Below, piece by piece: positions 46,628-56,553 of a stretch of 64,000 nucleotides of DNA. Under the pieces are notes generated by a model. The model saw only the letters and a program-made list of their open reading frames with translations, made no database searches and was not told where the DNA came from. Origin of the DNA: Gracilibacillus halotolerans (GTDB lineage Bacteria > Bacillota > Bacilli > Bacillales > Amphibacillaceae). The position numbers and the translations under genes were made by a program. Numbering within the stretch: position 1 is the stretch's first letter; every line of letters starts with the position of its first letter. The stretch spans positions 186,001-250,000 of the forward strand of contig NZ_JACHON010000002.1 of NCBI RefSeq assembly GCF_014206945.1. The letters run 5' to 3'.

Positions 46628-46945
46628 GAATTCGACTGTCGATAGAGCCTCCGCGACGGTAGATAGAACGAAACGACAGTCCATAGAGCCTCCGCGACGG
46701 TAGATAGAACGAAATGACTGTCGATAGAGCACCAACGACGGTAGATAGAACGAATCGACTGTCGATAGAGCCTTCGCGACGGTAGATAGAACGAAATGAC
46801 TGTCGATAGAGCACCCGCGACGGTTCATAGAACGAAACGACAGTCCATAGAGCCTCCGCGACGGTAGATAGAACGAAACGACGGTCCATAGAGCACGCGT
46901 GACGGTCCATAGAACGAAACGACAATCCATAGAGCACCTGCCACT
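46628..46945. repeat. 41-bp tandem repeat array, about 7-8 copies
   Basis: Units have the form TCGATAGA, 14 nt, AGATAGA, ACGAAACGACTG-like 12 nt, with GATAGA or CATAGA recurring every 20-21 bp. Open frames across the array are products of its period (41 is not a multiple of 3, so three frames stay open) and are not genes. Located between xylB and the GH8 gene. Confidence 0.85.
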
Positions 46946-47154
46946 GTATATAAAATGATACTGAACTCTAAAACAGTTTCAACATATACTCTAAATAAAA
47001 TAAAAGGAATATACAATGTGTAAATATCCGTCCCACACTGCATATTCCAAAAAATTATCATCGAGATTTTCGTAAGGTGCCTATTATTCATTATTTATTT
47101 GATACATTAACACAAAACAACAGACAGTTAATACGAATACCCCAACCATCTTAA
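46946..47154. other. Gene-free region downstream of GH8 gene
   Basis: AT-rich sequence with no frame, clear terminator or repeat that I can support. Confidence 0.4.
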
Positions 47155-48291
47155 TTAAGGCATCCAAATCTTATATTTACCACTTAGCGCCAATAAGCTA
47201 AAGAGGTAAAGACAATTGTCATAATATCTTCTACCACCAGTCCTTACCGGTGTATTCCAAAATAACTCTACAGCTTTTCGTGCATTTTCCCCAGAGGTTG
47301 AGAGCGAAGCAACAGCATTTGTTGCAATAAGTCCCACTGGATGTAAAGATTTTTCCTCAAAAGGCTCTCCATTAATCTTATATCTACGATAGTCTTCAGG
47401 GTCTTTATCTGCAAAGAATGCTTGGATTTTTTCGTTTACAACTACTGGACAAGCATTATCTTTAAACCATTCGTAATCTAATGCAATATTTGGTGCGACC
47501 CGATACGAGTCACTAAAAAAGTGTCCGAAACCACGAATATGGTTAGGTGTTCCATCGTAAAACGCATACTCAGGGGATAAACCTGTCTCAGGGTGTGCAG
47601 CTTTTGCGATATATTTTCGACTTTCTTTAGCTGCTTCTTTCCAGAATTCCCGATCCTCTTCGAAACTCCATAAAGCAAATAATTCATAGAAATGAGGAAG
47701 ATGATAAGAAGGATCAGAAAACTCTACGCCTGGCACAAACTTAATCAATTTGTTATCGCGGTTCCACATTGGATATCCATGTCCATCTTCACCTTTATGT
47801 ATGCAGCGATGTAGCAATTCTTGTGCGTGCTTTTTGTAATTAAAAATACCTTCTCCGTCACCCCAGCGATGGGAGGCAAAAAATAATGCCATTGCGTAGT
47901 ATTCTTCTCCATCTGGTGCTGGACCATAAGCATTTTTTGTTCCATCCGTTGCACACGACCAAGCGAAATAACCAGCGTTTTCGCCTTCTTCCATATACAT
48001 ATACTTCATGGACCAATTCCATAATCGGTCGAAGATATCTTTCTTATCCATTTGAACAGCCATCATCATTCCATAGGACATGCCTTCTGTTCTTACGTCA
48101 TCATTACCTGTGTCTAACATATAACCTAAATCATCGCCTACTGAGAAATAAATTTGAGTTTCCGGGTATTTATCGCTAAAAAGTCTCTCCCAGGTTTCTT
48201 GCACTCTATTCTCAATTTCATCTTTATCGTATCCATACTCAGCTAATAAGTTGCGATATTCCCCCGTATAAAATGCTCCTGTTGCTACCAT
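47155..48291 (-). CDS. GH8 reducing-end xylose-releasing exo-oligoxylanase
   Basis: This 378-residue inverting enzyme is close in length and sequence style to Bacillus halodurans Rex, which frees xylose from the reducing end of xylooligosaccharides. The acid Glu lies in RTEGMSYGMMMAV near 70, followed by YFAWSCATDG and APDGEEYYAMALFFASHRWG. No signal peptide, so it is intracellular. It is divergent from the YesL/YesN/YesM unit. Confidence 0.9.
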   Translation of the reverse strand: MVATGAFYTGEYRNLLAEYGYDKDEIENRVQETWERLFSDKYPETQIYFSVGDDLGYMLDTGNDDVRTEGMSYGMMMAVQMDKKDIFDRLWNWSMKYMYMEEGENAGYFAWSCATDGTKNAYGPAPDGEEYYAMALFFASHRWGDGEGIFNYKKHAQELLHRCIHKGEDGHGYPMWNRDNKLIKFVPGVEFSDPSYHLPHFYELFALWSFEEDREFWKEAAKESRKYIAKAAHPETGLSPEYAFYDGTPNHIRGFGHFFSDSYRVAPNIALDYEWFKDNACPVVVNEKIQAFFADKDPEDYRRYKINGEPFEEKSLHPVGLIATNAVASLSTSGENARKAVELFWNTPVRTGGRRYYDNCLYLFSLLALSGKYKIWMP

Positions 48292-48436
48292 TTACTGATC
48301 CCCTCCAAAAAATAAATAAAATACCATAATTTTCTTAAAATCTATTGAAAATTAAAAATAACTTTTCAATTTATGCTAAGTGTACTATAATAAGATTGTA
48401 CATTGAACAAACAAAGTATATCTTTTTCTTTGAAAA

Positions 48437-48450
48437 TTAAAGCGGTTACA
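48437..48450 (+). promoter_or_regulatory. cre-like box before the YesL-YesN-YesM unit
   Basis: TTAAAGCGGTTACA fits the cre consensus except for T in place of the conserved G. Confidence 0.45.
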
Positions 48451-48464
48451 ACTGGGGGGATATC

Positions 48465-49130
48465 ATGAAACAAGCAAATAATAACCGACTCTATCGAATA
48501 TTAGAGTGGATTATGTGGATGATGTATTTAAATATATTGTGGATAGGTGGATGGATACTGGGTCTAGGTATATTAGGATTTTTCCCAGCGACAATGGCCA
48601 CGGTAGTGACGATACGAGAATGGCGAGAAGGGGATGGGGACCTTTCATTTACAAAAACGTTTTTCCGAGCGTGGAAAAAACATTTTATTAAAGCAAATGT
48701 ATTCGGTTACTTTTATTTATTAATTGGATTTATTCTATATATAGACTACTTTTGGCTACTCAATTTGGAAAGTAGTTTTGCTTCCGTACTTTTCGTTCTT
48801 TTTATCTTATTAGTAGTTCTCTATGTTGTTTCACTATTATATTTATTTCCTGTATACGCTCATTTTGACACAGGATTTTTTCAAACAATCAGACATGCTA
48901 TCATTCTTGGCTTTTTCAGCCCTATCATGACAATTTTGATGGGTATCTGTCTAGCGGTAATAGCTTTCACTTGGTTAAAGATTCAAGGCTTAATTGTAGT
49001 TGTTGGGGTGAGTGTCCCATTATATTTCGTTACTAGCTTAGCATTAACAGCTTTCCATAGTTTCAAAGAGAAACAGGATCTTTTAGTAGAGAATGAATCT
49101 TTGAAAAAGGGGGAGAAATCGAATGCGTAA
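48465..49130 (+). CDS. DUF624 (YesL-type) membrane protein
   Basis: A 221-residue membrane protein with about five hydrophobic segments and the DUF624 start (LGILGFFPATMATVVTIREW). These proteins often accompany LplABC-type importers and YesMN regulators; their role is unknown. It overlaps the response regulator gene by 8 nt. Confidence 0.82.
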   Translation: MKQANNNRLYRILEWIMWMMYLNILWIGGWILGLGILGFFPATMATVVTIREWREGDGDLSFTKTFFRAWKKHFIKANVFGYFYLLIGFILYIDYFWLLNLESSFASVLFVLFILLVVLYVVSLLYLFPVYAHFDTGFFQTIRHAIILGFFSPIMTILMGICLAVIAFTWLKIQGLIVVVGVSVPLYFVTSLALTAFHSFKEKQDLLVENESLKKGEKSNA

Positions 49131-50676
49131 AGTATTTTTAGTTGATGATGATGTTTTTGTAAGAAAAGGTATTCAAACATTAGTCAACTGGGAAGAATTT
49201 GGCTTTACTGTTTGCGGTGAGGCAGATAATGGAGAAGACGCCCTTGAGCAAATAGTAGACATGCAGCCAGATTTAGTTTTAACAGATATTCGTATGCCGG
49301 TGGTAGATGGTCTTAGTTTAATAGAAAAAGTGAATAACGAAATGGACAATCCACCTTCTTTTATTGTAATTAGTGGCTACAATGATTTTAAATATGCACA
49401 AAAAGCTTTGCGGTTTGGTGTTCAAGACTTCCTATTAAAGCCTGTAGATCAAAATGAATTATATGAAACATTAGAGCGTGTAGCAAATACCATTACGATT
49501 CAGACAAAATCAATGGGAAATATTCAAAAGATGGAGGCTGTCTCTATTGTCCGAAACTACCTAATGGAAGAGCCTGAATCAACAACACTAAATACGATAG
49601 AACATCCGATTTCCCAAGCCAATGAATTTACCTTCTTGAAAATAGAAATAAATGGCCTGGATCTTGATTACCCATTTATTGAAACGGAAATCGAAAAAGA
49701 GCTAAATGAATTTTATTCACTCGATAAAATTGCTTTTTATGAAGATGGAATTGGCTATTATTGCCTTGTACTCACAGACCAGTTTTTACTTAGTAACAAC
49801 TTATCAATGAAAGAATTTTTGAAGAAATTCCAATTGAACCTTACAAATAAGCTACAGCTACCTGTCATTATTTATTTAGGTAAGACTGTAGACAATATCA
49901 GGGAGTTAAATGAATCCTATCGTATAGCAAGAAATTCCATTCAATATAAATACGTTTTCTCAAAAGAGCATGTTATTATTCCGGAAATGGTCGAGAATAA
50001 TAGTATTTATTATATCGATTTAGAGCAAGAGGCGTACGACACGATGATGGAATATATGGAAGAAAACAATATAGAGATGATTAAAAAGCAAGTGCACACG
50101 ATGTTAACACGTGCCGTCAGCAAGCAATTTGCAAAAGATGCTTTTAAAACAGTTGTTAATCGATTGAATCATGAAGTATTAACACTATTAAAAGAAGTCG
50201 ACGGTTATGAGGATAAACTCGAACATTTCAAGTTAATGCTAGAATGGGATCGATATCCAATTACGCTTAACCAGCTTGAGGAAATTTGGTTCCGCTTTCT
50301 TTCTGAATGTTCCGATATATTATTTGAATTAAATCAAAATCATGTAAAAGGTACCATTTATCAGGTGAAAAAATATATTCACTCCAACTTTCATCAACAT
50401 ATAACAATGAAGTCAATTGCTAGCAAATTTTATATTAATCCGGTTTATATGGGACAATTATTCAAGAAAACGTATGGTGTTTACTTCAAGGACTATGTTT
50501 TACAAGTAAGAATACAGGAAGCTAAGAGGCTTCTCCGTCAATCTGATATGAGAATCTATGAAGTTGCGGAAAGAGTCGGTTTTAATAATCCAGACTACTT
50601 TGTTACGCAATTTGAAAAGATTGTTGGCAAAACACCATCACAATATCGAAAACAATTGACTAATAAGATAGGATAG
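49123..50676 (+). CDS. Response regulator, AraC type (YesN/XynC-like)
   Basis: A 517-residue regulator: receiver domain at the N-terminus with phospho-Asp in LVLTDIRMPVVDG (about 55), a long middle region, and a C-terminal AraC helix-turn-helix (MKSIASKFYINPVYMGQLFK; YEVAERVGFNNPDYFVTQFE). It pairs with the kinase that follows 7 nt later and likely activates the downstream importer, as XynC does in Geobacillus. Confidence 0.9.
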   Translation: MRKVFLVDDDVFVRKGIQTLVNWEEFGFTVCGEADNGEDALEQIVDMQPDLVLTDIRMPVVDGLSLIEKVNNEMDNPPSFIVISGYNDFKYAQKALRFGVQDFLLKPVDQNELYETLERVANTITIQTKSMGNIQKMEAVSIVRNYLMEEPESTTLNTIEHPISQANEFTFLKIEINGLDLDYPFIETEIEKELNEFYSLDKIAFYEDGIGYYCLVLTDQFLLSNNLSMKEFLKKFQLNLTNKLQLPVIIYLGKTVDNIRELNESYRIARNSIQYKYVFSKEHVIIPEMVENNSIYYIDLEQEAYDTMMEYMEENNIEMIKKQVHTMLTRAVSKQFAKDAFKTVVNRLNHEVLTLLKEVDGYEDKLEHFKLMLEWDRYPITLNQLEEIWFRFLSECSDILFELNQNHVKGTIYQVKKYIHSNFHQHITMKSIASKFYINPVYMGQLFKKTYGVYFKDYVLQVRIQEAKRLLRQSDMRIYEVAERVGFNNPDYFVTQFEKIVGKTPSQYRKQLTNKIG

Positions 50677-50683
50677 TAAAAAA

Positions 50684-52438
50684 ATGAAACGAATACACTT
50701 TAATGATGTCCGCTTAAGGAATAAGTTACTACTTATCTATATGTTCTCTGTGTTTCTACCTATTATATTAACGAATATAATTTTTTATCTTGTAACCTCT
50801 GAAAATGTTCGAGAACAAAAATTAAAAGATAATGAACTTGCACTTCAGCAGGTAGTGAATAATTTTAGGCAAGGTGTAGAAGATGCAGCAGGTGTAGCAG
50901 CAGTGTTATATTCAGATGCTTTATTGTACGAATTTCTGGATAAGGAATATGAGAATCCAGTCGACTTTATTCATGGCTATAATAATAATTTTCGAGATAT
51001 TAATCGCTACACTCCTGGCTCTTCTTCGATTACTTTAATTCATTTATACACAGAAAACCCGACCGTCATTACAGCTGGCGGTATTTTTCCTATTAATGAT
51101 CAAACGAAAGAAGAACAATGGTACAAGGATACCGAAAATGCAAGGCAAGAATATCCGATATTAACTCGTAAAAAAACGGAGAATGGACGACTTGATGAAT
51201 TTGTTGTAGTGCGAGATTTAGGGAGCCATAATAGAAAATACGAAAAGATTGTGATGGTACATCTTTCGAAAAGATTCGTTATACAATCCTTTGACAGTGT
51301 CACATTTGAAGGTGATATATACTTAGTGAATGCGGATGGTGAGATTCAATATAGTACAGCTACTAATCAAAATTGGATTCAAGAAGCCGTTCCTTTTCGT
51401 TCTATTGAAATTGAAGATGAAGCGATTGTAATGAATGAGGAATATCAACATCGATTTCTAGAGGGTTGGCAAGTGATTGGTGTAATACCAAAAGCCAATC
51501 TAACGACCGAAGTACGCAACTCTATTTATTCGATCTTTTATTTAGCACTTTTTAATTTTGTTATACCTTCCTTATTTATAACGTATATCGCAGGCAATAT
51601 CCATTTTCGAATGAAGTCGATTGTAAGCCATATGAGAAAAGTAAAAGATGAACAGTTCGAAGTTATTAAAGGTAAAAAGTATAAAGATGAAATTGGTTTA
51701 CTTACAGCAGAATATAATCGAATGACTCGAAAGATTAAACAGCTCATTAATGATGTCTATAAGGTTCGAATACAAAAGCAGGATTTGGAACTAGAGAAAA
51801 AAGATGCACAGTTAAAAGCATTACAAAGTCAAATTAATCCTCACTTCCTATTTAATGTATTAGAAACAATACGAATGAGAAGTGTGCTAAAGGACGAATG
51901 GGAAACGGCGGAAATTATTCGATATTTAGCACAACTACTTCGAACCTCTATTTCATGGGAGAAAGATTGGGTTACAGTTGGAGAAGAAGTACGTTTAATT
52001 CAAGCCTTTTTAGAAATACAGAAATACCGGTTTGACGATAAGATGAAATATACGATAGAAATGGATGAAGCTGTTAAGAGTGCTTATATTCCAAATATGA
52101 CATTTATCCCTTTTGTTGAAAACGCTAGCATACATGGAATAGAACCATTGAAAGGTAAAGGAAACATTAAAATTACAATATCATGCTTGGATAATGATCG
52201 CCTCTCTTATGTAATTAAAGATGATGGAGTAGGCATGGAGCAATCTAAATATGAAGAAATAATGTCAACCTTAGCAGATGAAGAGATTTCAGGTGAAAAC
52301 ATTGGAATACGAAATGTTTCTCAACGTTTAAAAATGTACTACGGTACGGAGTATGAACTAAATATAACAACCGAAAAGAATATAGGAACGACGGTACAAA
52401 TAATATTGCCAATTATACAACGAGTGACATTAGATTAG
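50684..52438 (+). CDS. Sensor histidine kinase (YesM/XynD-like)
   Basis: A 584-residue membrane kinase: a transmembrane segment near 15-37, an extracellular sensor of about 240 residues, a second membrane segment near 280-305, a HAMP linker, the phospho-His in QINPHFLFNVLE and the ATPase domain (FIPFVENASIHG, IKDDGVGM). Probably senses xylooligosaccharides outside the cell. Confidence 0.9.
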   Translation: MKRIHFNDVRLRNKLLLIYMFSVFLPIILTNIIFYLVTSENVREQKLKDNELALQQVVNNFRQGVEDAAGVAAVLYSDALLYEFLDKEYENPVDFIHGYNNNFRDINRYTPGSSSITLIHLYTENPTVITAGGIFPINDQTKEEQWYKDTENARQEYPILTRKKTENGRLDEFVVVRDLGSHNRKYEKIVMVHLSKRFVIQSFDSVTFEGDIYLVNADGEIQYSTATNQNWIQEAVPFRSIEIEDEAIVMNEEYQHRFLEGWQVIGVIPKANLTTEVRNSIYSIFYLALFNFVIPSLFITYIAGNIHFRMKSIVSHMRKVKDEQFEVIKGKKYKDEIGLLTAEYNRMTRKIKQLINDVYKVRIQKQDLELEKKDAQLKALQSQINPHFLFNVLETIRMRSVLKDEWETAEIIRYLAQLLRTSISWEKDWVTVGEEVRLIQAFLEIQKYRFDDKMKYTIEMDEAVKSAYIPNMTFIPFVENASIHGIEPLKGKGNIKITISCLDNDRLSYVIKDDGVGMEQSKYEEIMSTLADEEISGENIGIRNVSQRLKMYYGTEYELNITTEKNIGTTVQIILPIIQRVTLD

Positions 52439-52745
52439 TGACGAGGCATGTCTGCTTTTGAAATTTGGAGGGTAGGCATGCTTATTTAAATGGGAGAATA
52501 GGTCATTCTTGTTTAGGTAGAAAAGACTATGATTAGAAAAACTTTAAAATTTTTATACAAAAAATCATTTAAAATATCGATTTTTAGGAAGAATTTAGCA
52601 AAAAATATAATAAGTTAAGTAACCATCTATACTTTTTAAAGTTTAGTCTATGTTTTAATGGGTAACAAAGAACTATTTTTCGCGATACAATGAAAGTGCT
52701 TACAAAGATAGTGAGCGAAAAAGAGACGGAAGGGGAAATTAGGAC
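52439..52745. promoter_or_regulatory. Region before importer with cre-like site
   Basis: About 300 bp without a gene. TGAAAGTGCTTACA at 52691-52704 fits cre except for T in place of the central C. It lies about 40 bp before the binding-protein start, where CcpA would act. Target sites of the response regulator are expected here but I cannot identify them. Confidence 0.45.
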
Positions 52746-54473
52746 ATGAAAAAGAAAAGTCTATGGCTCCTCGGTATGTTAATAGCAATGATGTTATTCG
52801 TTGTTGCTTGTGGGAACGATGACGATGCTTCATCTAGTGATGGTGGAGACTCAGCATCAGAAAGTACTGATGGAGAAAATACAGAAGGTAGCGAAGGTTG
52901 TGAGGAACCAACAACGTACAAGTTCTTTGATGCATCTAAAAGTGATGATGACCTCAATACAGCTGAAACTAAATTAGGAAAGATGTTTGAGGAAGAAACT
53001 TGTGTGAACTTCGATATCGAGCACATTGTTGGAGATGTTAACCAAAAGATAGGAACAATGATTGCTAGTGGAGAGTATCCACATTTGATGAACGCAGAGC
53101 AATCAACTGATGCAGTTATTGATGCAGGAGGATTTGTTCCGTTAAATGATTTAATTGAAGAACATGCACCGAATATTAAAAAATGGTATGGCCCATATTT
53201 AGAGTTCATGAAGCGTTCGGATGGAAATATTTATATTATTCCTTCTGGAGCTAGCAACGGATACATTAAGCCACCTAACATTTATCAAGGCGCATGGTGG
53301 ATCAAGCGTGATGTATTACGTGAGATGGATTATCCACAACCAAAAACATTGGATGACTTCTTTGATATCATTGAGGAGTATGTAAGCAATAACCCTCAAA
53401 TTGATGGAATGGATACAATCGGATTTACAGCTTTAACAGATGACTGGAGATTCTTTGCGCTATCGAACCAACCAAACCACTTAGCAGGATATCCAAATGA
53501 CGGTGGTGTTCAGGTTGACTTAGAAACGCACGAAGCGAAAGTATACAATAATAATGAAGACACTAAGCGCTGGTTAGAAAAGCTTAATGAAGTACACCAT
53601 AAAGGTTTAGTTGACCAAGAAATGTTTACTCAAAACTATGATGAGTACTTAGCTAAAATATCAACTGGTCGAGTAGTTGGATTCTTTGATTACCACTGGC
53701 AAGTAGCGGATGCATTAAACACAATTAGAGAAGATGAAGATTTCTACTCTGAATATATGGCATTCCCAGTTGTTTTTGAAGAAGGAATCAAAGACCAGTA
53801 CCTAGATCCTGTTGGCTTCGCAGCATCTCCAGGACAAGGTATCACTGTTAATACGACAGAAGAAGAACGAATTGAAATTATTAAATTCCTAGATTACCTA
53901 ATGCAAGAAGAAATTCAGAAAATGATTACATGGGGTATTGAAGGAGAAACATATTCTGTTGATGAAGATGGAATGTTCTATCAAACAGAAGAACAATTTG
54001 CACAGACTTCTGTAGATTCATTCCGTAGAGAGTTCGGATTCAGAACATTTGAGTGGGGTTGGCCACGTCTTAACGGTCTATTCGATGATGGAAACGCTGT
54101 CGAAGCGCGTAACCAACCATCCGTTGCTCAGTTGGCATACAACGATGTAGATAAGGAATTCCTAGACGCATATGGTATTGAGACATTTGCAGAGTTATTT
54201 AGTGAGCCAGATGAAAGACCTTGGTATCCAGCATATGATGCTCCGATCGAAACTGGATCTCAAGCTCAACTTTACGAGCAACAATTAGATGACTTAATGA
54301 AACGTACGTACCCTGGAATGATCTTTGCAGACGAAGGAGATTTCGAATCACTATGGAATTCTTATAGTGAGGAGTTTGAAAAACTTCCAATTGAAGAATT
54401 CGAAAAAGTAATGACAGAATACATTGATAACAAAGTACGTGTTGCTGAAGAAGCAGCAGCTGCAGCAGAATAA
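52746..54473 (+). CDS. Oligosaccharide-binding lipoprotein, LplA type
   Basis: A 575-residue extracellular binding protein of a CUT1 importer. The signal peptide ends in the lipobox FVVAC (about 22), then a Ser/Asp/Glu-rich linker and a large bilobal domain typical of LplA/YtcQ-like proteins. Strongly acidic. The two permease genes follow after a hairpin. By position next to the two-component system and the GH10 gene, xylooligosaccharides or aldouronates are likely. Confidence 0.88.
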   Translation: MKKKSLWLLGMLIAMMLFVVACGNDDDASSSDGGDSASESTDGENTEGSEGCEEPTTYKFFDASKSDDDLNTAETKLGKMFEEETCVNFDIEHIVGDVNQKIGTMIASGEYPHLMNAEQSTDAVIDAGGFVPLNDLIEEHAPNIKKWYGPYLEFMKRSDGNIYIIPSGASNGYIKPPNIYQGAWWIKRDVLREMDYPQPKTLDDFFDIIEEYVSNNPQIDGMDTIGFTALTDDWRFFALSNQPNHLAGYPNDGGVQVDLETHEAKVYNNNEDTKRWLEKLNEVHHKGLVDQEMFTQNYDEYLAKISTGRVVGFFDYHWQVADALNTIREDEDFYSEYMAFPVVFEEGIKDQYLDPVGFAASPGQGITVNTTEEERIEIIKFLDYLMQEEIQKMITWGIEGETYSVDEDGMFYQTEEQFAQTSVDSFRREFGFRTFEWGWPRLNGLFDDGNAVEARNQPSVAQLAYNDVDKEFLDAYGIETFAELFSEPDERPWYPAYDAPIETGSQAQLYEQQLDDLMKRTYPGMIFADEGDFESLWNSYSEEFEKLPIEEFEKVMTEYIDNKVRVAEEAAAAAE

Positions 54474-54490
54474 ATAATGAGAAAAAGGTT

Positions 54491-54522
54491 GGAAGGCTAG
54501 ATTTCAGCCTTCCCCTTTTTCC
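54491..54522 (+). terminator. Intercistronic hairpin after the binding-protein gene
   Basis: GGAAGGCT and AGCCTTCC, then CCTTTTT. Probably a leaky terminator that keeps permease levels below binding-protein levels. Confidence 0.7.
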
Positions 54523-54641
54523 TTCTATTAGAGTATGGTTTTTTATCTAACAACATATTAGATGTAGATTAACTAGAAACCGAGTAAAAATAGGAAAGCA
54601 TTCGGGACGATTTATAGTATGGCAAGAAAAGGGGGATAAAC

Positions 54642-55604
54642 ATGGCACAATCAAGTTCAGCGCAGCAGACTATTGTGAATCAAGAAGAAAAAGGTTTTAA
54701 ACTCTTCTTAAAAAGATTAAAGCAACAACAAGCGTTATTATGGATGACCATCCCTTTCATTATTTGGGTCATTATTTTTAAGTATTTACCTGTTTGGGGA
54801 TGGACAATGGCATTCCAGGATTACAAACCAGCTCTTAGTTTTTCCGAACAGGAGTGGGTAGGTTTTAAGCATTTTCTCTTCCTGTTTCAAGATGACCGAT
54901 TTTTAGGTGTTTTACGTAACACGCTTGCTCAAAGTCTAATTAACCTTGTTTTAGGTTTCTTCACTGCAATAGGACTAGCTGTGTTAATTAACGAATTGAC
55001 AAATATGAAGTTTAGACGGACCGTACAGACAATTAGTTATTTACCACACTTTTTGTCTTGGGTTGTAGCAGCAGCACTCGTTTCCACTGTACTATCAGTT
55101 GACGGTATCGTTAACGAAATCTTAATGGGATTAGGGTTGATTGATAGGGAGATTATTTGGTTAGGAGTTGGAGAATACTTCTGGGGTATTTTAGGAGCTG
55201 CAGAGGTATGGAAGAATGTAGGCTGGAATGCGATTGTTTATTTGGCAGCTATATCAATGATTGATCAGGAACAATACGAAGCAGCAAAAATTGATGGGGC
55301 TTCCAGACTCCAGCGAATAAGACATATTACTATTCCTGGAATGAAATCTGTAATTGTTGTTTTGCTAATCATGAACATTGGTTATATTTTAGAAGCAGGT
55401 TTTGAACCACAATACTTATTAGGTAATGGTCAAAACGTAGAATATTCAGAGAACATCGACGTATTTGTTATTAAATATGGTATTTCCATGTTTAACTTCT
55501 CTTTAGCAACAGCGGCAGGGATGTTTAAGACTGTCATAAGTTTCGTGTTCTTGATTGCAGCAAACTCAATATCTAAGAGACTTGGACAAGGCGGACTATA
55601 CTAA
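54642..55604 (+). CDS. CUT1 ABC permease, LplB type
   Basis: A 320-residue membrane protein with six hydrophobic segments and the EAA loop (YEAAKIDGASRLQRIRHITIP). Typical phrase VWGWTMAFQDYKPA. First of two permease subunits of this importer. Confidence 0.92.
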   Translation: MAQSSSAQQTIVNQEEKGFKLFLKRLKQQQALLWMTIPFIIWVIIFKYLPVWGWTMAFQDYKPALSFSEQEWVGFKHFLFLFQDDRFLGVLRNTLAQSLINLVLGFFTAIGLAVLINELTNMKFRRTVQTISYLPHFLSWVVAAALVSTVLSVDGIVNEILMGLGLIDREIIWLGVGEYFWGILGAAEVWKNVGWNAIVYLAAISMIDQEQYEAAKIDGASRLQRIRHITIPGMKSVIVVLLIMNIGYILEAGFEPQYLLGNGQNVEYSENIDVFVIKYGISMFNFSLATAAGMFKTVISFVFLIAANSISKRLGQGGLY

Positions 55605-55618
55605 AGGAGAGAGTTGTA

Positions 55619-56530
55619 ATGGCGAAGAAAAAACGATCCTATATGCGAACAAGAGAAGATAAAATTTTTGATACGAGTAATGTTATCTTTATGATTATAC
55701 TCTGTATATTTATGCTCTATCCATTTTTAAACCAGCTAGCAGTATCTTTTAATGAAGCATCTGATGCAATACGTGGTGGTATTTATTTATGGCCACGAGA
55801 ATTCACACTTCATAACTATGAACACGTATTTGAAAAAGCAGCTATTTGGCAAGCGATTTTAATTTCTGTATTGCGTACAGTAGTTGGTGCAGGTGTGGGA
55901 CTTCTTTGTACTGCTATGGTGGCATATGCAATTGCACAACCACACTTTATGTTTAAACGATCAGTAGCGATTATCTTTATTATGACAATGTACTTTAATG
56001 GTGGATTAATTCCAACGTTCCTACTTATGAGAGACTTAGGCTTGATTGGTTCATTTTGGGTGTATATTCTACCTGCTTTAATTAGTGCATTCAACTTGAT
56101 TATTATGAGATCATTTATAGAAGGACTACCTCAGAGTATATTTGAATCAGCAAAAATTGATGGAGCTGGTGATTTCAGAATCTTCTTTAAGATTGTCTTA
56201 CCATTATCTTTACCAGTGTTAGCAACAGTTGCTTTATTCGTAGCTGTATTCCAGTGGAACCAATGGTTTGATGTATTCTTATATAACTCTAGTATCAAGG
56301 AATTGACAACGTTGCAGTATGAATTGATGAAGATTTTACAAAACTCTAGTACATCATCTGGTGATGCGGCATCTGCATTTGTAAGCTCAGCTGGAGGGAG
56401 CAGAGAAAGTGTAACACCGAAGGCTATCCAGGCTACGATGACGATTGTAGCAAGTGTACCAATCATTATGGTCTACCCGTTCTTGCAGAAATACTTTGTT
56501 AAGGGTATGACACTAGGTGCGGTTAAATAA
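55619..56530 (+). CDS. CUT1 ABC permease, LplC/YtcP type
   Basis: A 303-residue partner permease with EAA loop (FESAKIDGAGDFRIFFKIVLP) and the C-terminal LQKYFVKGMTLGAVK characteristic of this class. It follows the first permease by 14 nt; no ATPase gene is present. Confidence 0.92.
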   Translation: MAKKKRSYMRTREDKIFDTSNVIFMIILCIFMLYPFLNQLAVSFNEASDAIRGGIYLWPREFTLHNYEHVFEKAAIWQAILISVLRTVVGAGVGLLCTAMVAYAIAQPHFMFKRSVAIIFIMTMYFNGGLIPTFLLMRDLGLIGSFWVYILPALISAFNLIIMRSFIEGLPQSIFESAKIDGAGDFRIFFKIVLPLSLPVLATVALFVAVFQWNQWFDVFLYNSSIKELTTLQYELMKILQNSSTSSGDAASAFVSSAGGSRESVTPKAIQATMTIVASVPIIMVYPFLQKYFVKGMTLGAVK

Positions 56531-56553
56531 AAGATTCGTAGGAAGGTGAGCAT

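Noticed and set aside
46571-46937. Minus-strand frames with FRSIYRR-type repeats
   Set aside because: They arise from the 41-bp tandem array, which cycles through all frames. No ribosome site or domain supports them.
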